Positions 9,236 to 18,186 of a stretch of 21,987 nucleotides of DNA are shown piece by piece (the first letter of the stretch is position 1; each line of letters starts with the position of its first letter). The stretch covers positions 1 through 21,987 of the forward strand of contig JAUCBJ010006260.1 of assembly GCA_032718475.1 (NCBI GenBank), read 5' to 3'. This stretch comes from Nemertoderma westbladi (lineage: Eukaryota > Xenacoelomorpha > Nemertodermatida > Nemertodermatidae). The notes under the pieces are model-generated. The model made no database searches, was not told where the DNA came from, and worked only from the letters and a program-made list of their open reading frames with translations. The translations under genes and the position numbers were made by a program.

Positions 9236-9845
9236 TACAGTACACACAGACTGCAAAAGAAAACGGTATCTGAAGTTTTGTTGCTTAATCGGACAAGTAA
9301 GAATATTGATATTGTGTACCGGTATATTGATTTTGCAAAAGCTTTTGATTCGGTGGTGCACTCTAAGCTATTGGCAGATTGGCAAAACTGTCTTCATATG
9401 GTATCTGCGGCAATTTAGTAGGTTGGATTGGTGCTTTTTTGGCTAACAGAACTCAACGAATGGTGGTTGTTAATTGTTTTTCTAAAATTTGCAAGGTTAC
9501 TTCAGGCACTCCCCAAGGTAGTGTTATGGGACCTGTCCTGTTTCTGATTTTTATAAACGACCTTCCGGTGCTATTAGACTCTGTTACAGTTAAACTATTC
9601 GCTGATGACGTTAAACTATATTCTCCAGTTGTCGCTAATTGCAGTAAGGCTAATCATATTTCACAATCGCTTAACACGTTAGGTAACTGGGCTATCAGTT
9701 GGCAGTTAGGAGTGGCTGCCCATAAGTGCTCAGTTATACACATTGGTATTACAAATCCTTTGTTAACTTATGCACTCAATGATAAGCCGATTAAATCAGT
9801 TTCTCATTGTTCTTTCTCATCATTCATTGTTCATTCTCATTCTCA
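9236..9845 (+). pseudogene. Reverse transcriptase core, frameshifted
   Basis: RNA-directed DNA polymerase fragment of a LINE. The first part (9236-9378, frame 2) carries YIDFAKAFDSVVHSKLL, the first catalytic aspartate motif. The second part (frame 1, about 9382-9840) continues with YGICGNLVGWIGAFLANR, the GTPQGSVMGPVLFLIFINDL motif at about 9510-9570 and the FADDVKLY active-site box at about 9598-9621. The switch between them lies at a tandem 8-bp duplication, ATTGGCAG/ATTGGCAA, at 9370-9385. The frame is lost again in an expanded TTCTCATT-type run at about 9800-9848. It is not a gene of the host, and the apparent start of the second frame at 9379 is an artefact of the duplication. Confidence 0.9.
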
Positions 9846-10451
9846 TCAGATTTAGGTATTACTGTGTGCGACAACCTTAATTTCGATAAATATTGTCGTG
9901 CTTATAAAATCTCTAACATGATTTTTCGCTGTTTCTATTCGAACAACGAAAAAGGCATTGCTTTTATCCTACAGGGCATATGTTAGGCCTTTGCTAGAAG
10001 AGTATTGTACTCATATTTGGTCGCCGTTCACGATGGGTAGTATCGACCTCATTGAAGGTGTGCAACGTTATTATACGAGACGTCTTTATCTTCGGTGCAA
10101 TCTAGGTAGGACTAGTTATTACGAACGATTGGAGCATTTTAAGTTACAACCAAACTGTAGCCATATAATTTCTGATCAAAAAATGGTTTTTACAATTTTA
10201 CACGGTCGGATAGATTTAGCCTTTGATGATTTTTTCTCTTATCCAGTGCGTAGAGGATTGAGAGGACACAACCACAAGCTATTGGTTAACTACAGTAGAT
10301 TTCGAAATTTTCTTTTGACAATCGCGCGATTTCAATATGGAATGCATTAGACACCACAGTAGTAGATTCAGAGAACTTACTCTCCTTTCCACGTAAATTA
10401 CTCGATGTTGATTTGCTGCGTTTTTGCAAATTTGATAGAAACTTGGCGTGA
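9846..10451 (+). pseudogene. LINE C-terminal region, frameshifted
   Basis: Continuation of the same element after the reverse transcriptase core. Bases 9846-9950 read DLGITVCDNLNFDKYC in frame 3, matching the usual LGI.....F..H/Y segment. The frame changes near 9950-9958, and 9958-10305 reads YVRPLLEEYCTHIWSPF, then IDLIEGVQRYYTRRL, then a GHNHKL piece, all hallmarks of the post-RT region of Jockey/CR1-like LINEs. A one-base shift at about 10303-10307 moves the C-terminus to another frame, read as ISIWNALDTTVV to a TGA at 10449-10451. The assignment rests on these motifs as I know them; the exact clade is unresolved. Confidence 0.85.
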
Positions 10452-10610
10452 TCCTTTTTTATCTATTTTTTAATTAATTATTATTTATTTCTTTTTAATT
10501 CAGATTCGTCATAGTAATTAATTGGTTTTTAGTACGGATTCTGCTTCACTACTGATTCATTAGTTTTTATTCGTTTTAATATTTTTTTGTAAATAGATAT
10601 AATCAATGTT

Positions 10611-11424
10611 CCTTGCTTTATAGTGTACTAGCAGGCTATACCCGAGGCATGTTACCCGGTATTTCCCGCTACCGGCATAGGCCTACTGGTGTACTGGTAC
10701 CGGTATAGGCCTACTGACGTACCGGTACCCAGTACCGCTACCGAACGTAAATTAAACTTTTCGAAAAGTGGCCTATAACGACCGCTGGTTAATGTTATAC
10801 ACACATGCCAAGTTCCAGCGCAATCCCTCTGCCCGTTTTGGAGGAGTTCGAACACAGAGAGAGAGAGAGAGAGAATTTGATTTTTATAGGTATAGATTAG
10901 CTCTCGATAATTATTGTTCATACCTTATTTTATATTAATAAAGTTTCATCATTCTGGATTTTTAGTGTATGGCCCCCCCATAAGTGCAGTTAAAGCCTGG
11001 ACGGTCTTCTCCCCTTTTAAAATTACTTCTAATTTAGTGCATGCATAATTTATTATATTTATCGCATTAATGTTTATTTTACCATGGTCTGAGTGTTAAT
11101 AGAGTGTTAAATGCAGTAGTTTAAAATTTATAACTAGAGCTCAACAGAAGCTTCGGTTCGGTTCGGCCCGAAGTTTGCCCTGCTTCGGTTTCGGCCCCAT
11201 AAAGTGCCTTTTGTTGAACCCTATTTATAACTGTAAAAAAATTTAATATTTTGGATGTAATTTTAATTAGAGAAGGAAACCAGGAAACCTGTCGATATAG
11301 CATATATTGCGGGTAGGGTAGGTGCATTCTTCTTATATACAATGTCACCCATCATAACAACTAGTTGCTATGGTAAGGTAACACAACTAACACGTTTCAT
11401 AACATTGACCATTCGAAAGTGCAT
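10611..11424. other. Spacer with AG microsatellite
   Basis: No credible gene. Holds two TAGGCCTA octamers 28 bp apart (10678, 10706) inside GTACCGGTA-rich sequence, and a (AG)n tract at 10856-10874. A CTTCGGTTCGG-type GC patch with its imperfect inverse lies at 11150-11195. Confidence 0.5.
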
Positions 11425-11700
11425 ACTCGATACTCAATATAGGGAGGCAGACAGACAGACTCCATACTTAATATAGGGAGGCAGACAGACAGACTCGATA
11501 CTCAATATAGGGAGGCAGATAGACAGACTCGATACTCAATATAGGGAAGCAGACAGACAGACTCGATACATATAGGGAGGCAGACAGACAGACTCGATAC
11601 TTAATATAGGGAGGCAGATAGATAGACTCGATACTCAATATAGGGAGGCAGACAGACAGACTCGATACTCAATATAGGGAGGCAGACAGACAGATAGACA
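11425..11700. repeat. 34-bp minisatellite, 8 copies
   Basis: Eight copies of a ~34-bp unit made of a GACTCGATACTCAATATAGG half and a GAGGCAGACAGACA half. The fifth copy is shortened (CGATACATATAGGG). Copies differ at single bases. Short GACA runs within the unit suggest it grew from a simple repeat. Confidence 0.92.
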
Positions 11701-11944
11701 TTACGTTTATTATATTATGTTTATTACATCAAGAATTTAGTCTGATAAACAATAAATTGAGGTAGGCCTAGTGCAAGAATGCAAGAGAGTTTATTTGGTT
11801 CTAATCTAATCTCTGTATGCTAATATAATCATCTGAGTTTCTGGCCCCTCCGACTTCCCATGTGCGTATCCGCATGTGGTATGGGACTATCTGGTTGAAA
11901 AAGTTACCATTTATCCCTAAATTGCAACCATGGACTGGACTATA

Positions 11945-12050
11945 TTAAATCGCGATGGATTGGTAGTGGATAATAGGGAGGTTAGTAACCCAGCAGTAGG
12001 TAATAGTGGATAGTACGGAGGGAGGGGAGGTTCGTAACCCCAACCCAGCT
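11945..12050. repeat. Imperfect short tandem duplication
   Basis: GGTAGTGGATAATAGGGAGG followed by TTAGTAACCCAGCAG is repeated about 50 bp later as TAGTGGATAGTACGGAGGG and GGTTCGTAACCCC..CCCAGCTG. Two copies only, diverged. No coding role was seen. Confidence 0.5.
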
Positions 12051-12186
12051 GTCAATAGGAATTCAAGACAGTAAAATGTATTTTTAAAATTCCTCGTATT
12101 TAACATTACCGTAAACCGTAGCACTCCCACTATACGTGCGAAAATCGATTTACTTGCCCTAATACATCAATAATTTATGATACTAG

Positions 12187-12552
12187 GATGATTCTGTTAT
12201 TGTGGCCCCAACAACTGGACAGGCATCGTATCGTAGAGCAGATCCAACTGATGGCATAGACAATCACAATGAAGAGTCCGATGAACTGGTTAATGATACC
12301 GCGATGGAAGCTGAACCTCCCAACGAAATGGAAGGCGTTGTTAATCTTGTGGTTGAGTTTAGTGACGATAGTGACATTGAAGTAATCGACACATCGGAAT
12401 TCTCCAGTTATGGTCACTTAACTGACCACTCCGACGTTGCTGATCAATGCGGGGACGCTCACACAGAGACCGATGGAACCGATGTGTTGGGGACATCGTC
12501 TCAGTACACAATGTTAGCCGGGAACGAAACAATATCATATGATGATGGTTAG
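12187..12552 (+). CDS. Candidate exon, acidic protein with SIM-like motifs
   Basis: An open frame of about 121 codons. The triplet just before 12187 is an in-frame TAG that also ends a possible splice acceptor (ACTAG, 12182-12186). At the other end GATGATG is followed by GTTAGT (12548-12553), a donor-like site just before the TAG at 12550. This suggests an internal exon of 12187-12547; the GTG at 12202 is not a likely start. The product is strongly acidic and rich in D, E, S and T. It has three short hydrophobic cores beside acidic or serine residues: DSVIVAP, VVNLVVEFSDDSD and DIEVIDTSE. These resemble SUMO-interacting motifs of proteins such as RNF4 and TOPORS. I cannot assign a gene. It could be a disordered region of a nuclear protein, or chance. 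The acceptor's pyrimidine tract is poor. Confidence 0.38.
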   Translation, partial: DDSVIVAPTTGQASYRRADPTDGIDNHNEESDELVNDTAMEAEPPNEMEGVVNLVVEFSDDSDIEVIDTSEFSSYGHLTDHSDVADQCGDAHTETDGTDVLGTSSQYTMLAGNETISYDDG

Positions 12553-12911
12553 TTACCCGTTTGCTGGCTGATAGTTATCTGTTAAGCTGGATATAGATTG
12601 TGGGAGTCACATACAGCCATAATTTAGTGGGAGGCCATTGTTAACGCTAATGTTAAAATATTTTCCTGGCATTTTCACCTATAGTAGCAGTAGGCGTAAT
12701 TGCAGATTTTTGAGGATGTACTTTAATTAACTTTAACAGATATTGAAAGATACATAAAAAATAAGTTTTTAGTTTTTTAAAAGTTTTTATAATCTTCAGC
12801 ACAGACTGTGAAGGTTCATATTATTTACATATTATTCACTATTATAAACTTATTGCAAATATGAATGGCTTGGAGGTCCTAACGCACACCCTGTAAATTT
12901 TACTGATATGA
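12553..12911. other. AT-rich spacer, no gene seen
   Basis: No reading frame or repeat of note between the candidate exon and the G tract. Confidence 0.5.
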
Positions 12912-12931
12912 GGGGGGGGGGGGGGGGGGGG
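12912..12931 (+). repeat. G20 homopolymer
   Basis: Twenty uninterrupted G on the plus strand, about 50 bp before the 36-bp array. Such a run can form quadruplex or triplex DNA, and its exact length may be an assembly estimate. Confidence 0.95.
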
Positions 12932-13861
12932 CTTCATCGATAAAATTAGGACCAGATTAAATTACTGGCAGCAAAACTTGGGATAGGAGTAGCGCCCACC
13001 CCTACTACCTCCGGGTAGCAGATAGGAGTAGCGCCCACCCCTACCCTCGGGTAGCAGATAGGAGTAGCGCCCACCCCTACTACCTCCGGGTAGCAGATAG
13101 GAGTAGCGCCCACCCCTACCCTCGGGTAGCAGATAGGAGTAGCGCCCACCCCTACCCTCGGCTAGCAGATAGGAGTAGCGCCCACCCATACCTTCGGGTG
13201 GCAGATAGGAGTAGCGCCCACCCCTACCCTCGGGTAGCAGATAGGAATAGCGCCCACCCCTACCTTCAGGTAGCAGATAGGAGTAGCACCCACCCCTACC
13301 TTCGAGTAGCAGATAGGAGTAGCGCCCACCCCTACCTTCAGGTAGCAGATAGGAGTAGCACCCACCCCTACCTTCGAGTAGCAGATAGGAGTAGCGCCCA
13401 CCCCTACCTTCAGGTAGCAGATAGGAGTAGCGCCCACCCCTACCTTCGGGTAACAGATAGGAGTAGCGCCCACCCCTACCTTCGAGTAGCAGATAGGAGT
13501 AGCGCCCACCCCTACCTTCGGGTAACAGATAGGAGTAGCGCCCACCCCTACCTTCAGGTAGCAGATAGGAGTAGCGCCCACCCCTACTACCTCTGGGTAG
13601 CAGATAGGAGTAGCGCCCACCCCTACCTTTGGGTAGCAGATAGGAGTAGCAGCCACCCCTACCTTCGGGTAGCAGATAGAAGTAGCACCCACCCCTACCT
13701 TCGGGTAACAGATAGGAGTAGCGCCCACCCCTACCTTCGGGTAGCAGATAGAAGTAGCATCCACCCCTACATCCGGGTAGCAGATAGGAGTAGCGCCCAC
13801 CACTACCTTCGGGCAACAGATAGGAGTAGCGCCCACCCCTACCTTCGGGCAACAGATAGGA

Positions 13862-15049
13862 GTAGCGCCCACCCCTACCTTCGGGTAACAGATAGGAGTA
13901 GCGCCCACCCCTACCTTCAGGTAGCAGATAGGAGTAGCGCCCACACCTACCTCCGGGTAGCAGATAGGAGTAGCGCCCACCACTACCTTCGGGCAACAGA
14001 TAGGAGTAGCGCCCACCCCTACCTTCGGGTAGCAGATAGGTGTAGCGCCCACCCCTACCTCCGGGTAGCAGATAGGAGTAGCGCCAACACATACCTTCGG
14101 GTAGCAGATAGGAATAGCGCCCACCCCTACCTTTGGGTAGCAGATAGGAATAGCGCCCACCCCTACCTTAGCGCCCACCACTACCTTCGGGCAACAGATA
14201 GGAGTAGCGCCCACCCCTACCTTCGGGTAGCAGATAGGAGTAGCGCCCACACCTACCTCCGGGTAGCAGATAGGAGTAGCGCCCACCCCTACCTTCGTGT
14301 AGCAGATAGGTGTAGCGCCCACCCCTACCTCCGGGTAGCAGATAGGAGTAGCGCCCACACATACCTTCGGGTAGCAGATAGGAATAGCGCCCACCCCTAC
14401 CTTCGGGTAGCAGATAGGAGTAGCGCCCACCCCTATCTTCGGGTAGCATTTAGGAGTAGCGCCCACCCCTACCTTCGGGTAACAGATAGGAGTAGCGCCC
14501 ACCCCTACCTTCAGGTAGCAGATAGGAGTAGCGCCCACACCTACCTCCGGGTAGCAGATAGGAGTAGCGCCCACCACTACCTTCGGGCAACAGATAGGAG
14601 TAGCGCCCACCCCTACCTTCGGGTAGCAGATAGGTGTAGCGCCCACCCCTACCTCCGGGTAGCAGATAGGAGTAGCGCCCACACATACCTTCGGGTAGCA
14701 GATAGGAATAGCGCCCACCCCTACCTTCGGGTAGCAGATAGGAATAGCGCCCACCCCTACCTTAGCGCCCACCACTACCTTCGGGCAACAGATAGGAGTA
14801 GCGCCCACCCCTACCTTCGGGTAGCAGATAGGAGTAGCGCCCACACCTACCTCCGGGTAGCAGATAGGAGTAGCGCCCACCCCTACCTTCGTGTAGCAGA
14901 TAGGTGTAGCGCCCACCCCTACCTCCGGGTAGCAGATAGGAGTAGCGCCCACACATACCTTCGGGTAGCAGATAGGAATAGCGCCCACCCCTACCTTCGG
15001 GTAGCAGATAGGAGTAGCGCCCACCCCTATCTTCGGGTAGCATTTAGGA
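13862..15049. repeat. 594-bp higher-order duplication inside the array
   Basis: Two adjacent blocks, 13862-14455 and 14456-15049, match with a constant offset of 594 bp. Examples are CACCACTACC at 13977 and 14571, and the deletion junction CCTTAGCGCCC at 14166 and 14760. Only a few substitutions separate them. 594 is 16.5 units, because each block contains one half-deleted unit. This points to a recent tandem copying event of about 16 units. Confidence 0.85.
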
Positions 15050-16904
15050 GTAGCGCCCACCCCTACCTTCGGGTAGCAGATAGAAGTAGCACCCACCCCT
15101 ACCTTCGGGTAACAGATAGGAGTAGCACCCACCCCTACCTTCGGGTGGCAGATAGGAGTAGCGCCCACCCCTATCTTCGGGTAGCAGATAGGAGTAGCGC
15201 CCACCCCTACTACCTCCGGGTAGCAGATAGGAGTAGCGTCCACCCCTACCTTCGGGTAGCAGATAGAAGTAGCGTCCACCCCTACCTTCGGGTAGCAGAT
15301 AGGAGTAGCGCCCACCCCTGCCTTCGGGTAGCAGATAGAAGTAGCACCCACCCCTACTACCTCCGGGTAGCAGATAGGAGTAGCGCCCACCCCTACCTTT
15401 GGGTATCAGATATTAGTAGCGCCCACCCCTACCTTCGTGTAGCAGATAGGAGTAGCGCCCACCCCTACCTTCGGGTAGCAGATAGAAGTAGCACCCACCC
15501 CTACCTCCGGGTAGCAGATAGGAGTAGTGCCTACCCCTAACCTCCACCCTCGGGTAGCAGATTAGGAGTAGCGCCCACCCCTACCTTCAGGTAGCAGATA
15601 GGAGTAGCGCCCACCCCTACCTTCGAGTAGCAGAGAGGAGTAGCGCCCACCCCTTCCTTAGGGTAGCAGATAGGAGTAGCGTCCACACCTATACCTTCGG
15701 GTAGCAGATAGGAGTAGCGCCTACCCCTACCCTCCACGCTCGGGTAGCGGATAGGAGTAGCGCACACCCCTACCTTCGGGTAGCAGATAGAAGTAGCACC
15801 CACCCCTACATCCGGGTAGCAGATAGGAGTAGCGCCTACCCCTACCCTCGACCCTCGGGTAGCAGATTAGGAGTAGCGCCCACCCCTACCTTCAGGTAGC
15901 AGATAGGAGTAGCGCCCACCCCTACCTTCGGGTAGCAGATAGAAGTAGCACCCACCCCTACCTTCGGGTAACAGATAGGAGTAGCACCCACCCCTACCTT
16001 CGGGTGGCAGATAGGAGTAGCGCCCACCCCTATCTTCGGGTAGCAGATAGGAGTAGCGCCCACCCCTACTACCTCCGGGTAGCAGATAGGAGTAGCGTCC
16101 ACCCCTACCTTCGGGTAACAGATAGAAGTAGCGTCCACCCCTACCTTTGGGTAGCAGATAGGAGTAGCGCCCACCCCTACCTTCGGGTAGCAGATAGGAG
16201 TAGCGCCCACCCCTACCTTCGGGTAGCAGATAGAAGTAGCACCCACCCCTACTACCTCCGGGTAGCAGATAGGAGTAGCGCCCACCCCTACCTTTGGGTA
16301 TCAGATATTAGTAGCGCCCACCCCTACCTTCGTGTAGCAGATAGGTATTGCGCCCACCCCTACCTTCGGGTAGCAGATAGGAGTAGCGCCCACCCCTACC
16401 TTCGTGTAGCAGATAAGAGTAGCGCCCACCCCTATCTCCGGGTAGCAGATAGGAGTAGAGCCCACACACACCTTTGGTTATCAGATATTAGTAGCGCCCA
16501 CCCCTACCTTCGTGTAGCAGATAGGTGTAAGGCCCACCCCTACCTTCGGGTAGCAGATAGAAGTAGCACCCACCCCTACCTTCAGGTAGCAGATAGGAGT
16601 AGCGCCCACCCCTACATTTGGGTATCAGAGATTAGTAGCGCCCACCCCTACCTTCGTGTAGCAGATAGGAGTAGCGCCCACCCCTACCTTCGGGTAGCAG
16701 ATAGAAGTAGCGCCCACCCCTACCTTCGGGTAACAGATAGGAGTAGCACCCACCCTTACCTCCGGGTAGCAGATAGGAGTAGTGCCTACCCCCAACCTCC
16801 ACCCTCGGGTAGCAGATAGGAGTAGCGCACACCCCTACCTTCGGGTAGCATATAGAAGTAGCACCCACCCCTACCTTTGGGTATCAGATATTAGTAGCGC
16901 CCAC

Positions 16905-17192
16905 CCCTACATTTGGGTATCAGAGATTAGTAGCGCCCACACATACCTTCGGGTAACAGATAAGAGTAGCACCCACCCCTACCTCCGGGTAGCAGATAGA
17001 TGTAGCACCCACCCCTACCTCCGGATAGCAGATAGGAGTAGCGCCCACCCCTACATTTGGGTATCAGAGATTAGTAGCGCCCACACATACCTTCGGGTAA
17101 CAGATAAGAGTAGCACCCACCCCTACCTCCGGGTAGCAGATAGAAGTAGCACCCACCCCTACCTCCGGATAGCAGATAGGAGTAGCGCCTAC
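16905..17192. repeat. 144-bp higher-order repeat inside the array
   Basis: ACATTTGGGTATCAGAGATT at 16909 recurs at 17053, an offset of 144 bp (four units), and the flanking variants repeat in the same order. A separate, larger copy relation links about 15062-15450 with about 15920-16345; the offset is 859 bp at the GGTGGCAG unit and one unit longer by the end. Confidence 0.75.
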
Positions 17193-17958
17193 CCCTACCC
17201 TCCACCCTCGGGTAGCAGATAGGAGTAGCGCACACCCCTACCTTCGGGTAGCAGATAGAAGTAGCACCCACCCCTACATCCGGGTAGCAGATAGGAGTAG
17301 CGCCTACCCTTACCCTCGACCCTCGGGTAGCAGATTAGGAGTCGCGCCCACCCCTACCTTCAGGTAGCAGATAGGAGTAGCGCCCACCCCTACCTTTGGG
17401 TATCAGATATTAGTAGCGCCCACCCCTACCTTTGGGTAACAGATAGGAGTAGCGCCCACCCCTACCTTCAGGTAGCAGATAGGAGTAGCGCCCACCCCTA
17501 CCTTTGGGTATCAGATATTAGTAGCGCCCACCCCTACCTTCGGGTAGCAGATAGGAGTAGCGGCCGCCCCTACCTTCGTGTAGCAGATAGGAGTAGCGGC
17601 CACCCCTACCTTCGTGTAGCAGATAGGAGTAGCGCCCACCCCTACCTTTGGGTATCAGATATTAGTAGCGCCCACCCCAACCTTCGGGTAGCAGATAGGA
17701 GTAGCGCCCACCCCTACCTTCGGGTAGCAGATAGGACTAGCGCCCACCCCTACCTTCGGGTAGCAGATAGGAGTAGCGGCCACCCCTACCCTCGGGTAGC
17801 AGATAGGAAGGAATAGCGCCCACCCCTACCTTCGGGTAGCAGATAGGAATAGCGGCCACCCATGGAATACTAAATATACACGGAACCAGATAGATGTCCG
17901 ATTTCACGAGTCATTCTTTTTATTGCTTTAATCTATTGTACTCGATGCATGAATAAAA

Positions 17959-18012
17959 ATTTTGAAAAAAAAATTGGTGGTCATCGATCTCGTTGCCATG
18001 GCAACAGACATT
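17959..18012 (+). repeat. Left TIR of P-like transposon
   Basis: Begins ATTTTG plus nine A, then GGTGGTCATCGATCTC, then the palindrome GTTGCCATGGCAAC at 17992-18005. It is the reverse complement of 21934-21987 except at three positions. Similarity stops after about 18012. Since it may start in the A/T-rich flank, the exact outer end is uncertain by a few bases. Confidence 0.93.
17992..18005. promoter_or_regulatory. RFX X-box-like palindrome in left TIR
   Basis: GTTGCCATGGCAAC is a perfect 14-bp palindrome and fits the established consensus of RFX-family transcription factors (GTTNCCATGGNAAC). The right TIR carries GTTACCATGGCAAC at 21941-21954, which also fits. Whether RFX proteins or the transposase bind here is unknown. 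Confidence 0.55.
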
Positions 18013-18026
18013 TTTCATTTTTTGCC

Positions 18027-18032
18027 TTTATT
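18027..18032 (-). promoter_or_regulatory. Poly(A) signal candidate for transposase
   Basis: AATAAA on the minus strand about 155 nt after the stop codon and just inside the left TIR. Its position fits a 3' UTR that ends within the element. Not proven, since AT-rich DNA contains such hexamers by chance. Confidence 0.45.
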
Positions 18033-18186
18033 TCAATACGATGAGTGAAAATACAGTAAATATTGCTTCCAAATTTGTTCAAAGGTTTAAAGCGATATAC
18101 ATACACTATAGCTTCCGTTTCATCAATAAGTTGCCTGATCTGCTCTGTAACCCAGCATTATTTTTCTTATTCGTCCAACCGGCGCT

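Larger units (their letters stand above)
9235..10610 (+). mobile_element. 5'-truncated LINE (non-LTR retrotransposon) relic
   Basis: The 3' part of a non-LTR retrotransposon. It begins inside the reverse transcriptase, passes through the C-terminal region typical of Jockey/CR1-type elements, and ends with an AT-rich 3' tail (about 10452-10610). The 5' part, with the endonuclease and the first RT motifs, is missing, as is common for LINE insertions that end reverse transcription early. There is no long poly(A). The 3' boundary is estimated from the end of the T-rich tail. At least four frame changes mean it cannot encode an active enzyme. Confidence 0.88.
12980..17862. repeat. 36-bp minisatellite, ~135 copies (~4.9 kb)
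   Basis: A nearly unbroken array of a 36-bp unit. A typical plus-strand unit starts GTAGCAGATAGGAGTAGCG and ends CTACCTTCGG. Variants include 39-bp units with an extra TAC (CTACTACCTCCGGGTAG), units carrying CTCCACCCTCGG, an 18-bp deletion form (CCTTAGCGCCC at 14166 and 14760) and GGTATCAGATATTAGTAG forms in the 3' half. Because 36 is divisible by 3 and most units lack stops, long frames arise on both strands: plus frame ADRSSAHPYLRV repeats (13198-15540 and 16004-16819), minus frames VGATPICYPKVG (13162-15390) and RGGRYSYLLPEG (12962-14092). None has a plausible start, splice context or non-repeat domain. I treat the whole block as non-coding satellite DNA unless transcription is shown. Confidence 0.97.

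Noticed and set aside
1165-9298. Shared 15-mer CTTAATCGGACAAGT at 1165 and 9284 as a link between the 288-bp repeat and the LINE
   Set aside because: One shared 15-mer in 22 kb is within chance expectation and the flanks do not match.
11150-11195. CTTCGGTTCGG-type GC patch as a regulatory hairpin
   Set aside because: Short and imperfect, with no gene nearby to regulate.
12962-15390. Minus-strand frames (RGGRYSYLLPEG and VGATPICYPKVG repeats) as repeat proteins or membrane/collagen-like products
   Set aside because: Same artefact of repeat periodicity; the listed starts fall inside repeat units.
13198-15540. 780-codon plus frame of ADRSSAHPYLRV repeats as a real protein gene
   Set aside because: The frame exists only because a stop-free 36-bp unit is a multiple of three. 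Two minus frames are open through the same bases, there is no start context and no non-repeat domain.
12980-17862. CRISPR array
   Set aside because: Units are directly contiguous without unique spacers, no cas genes are present, and the context is an animal genome.
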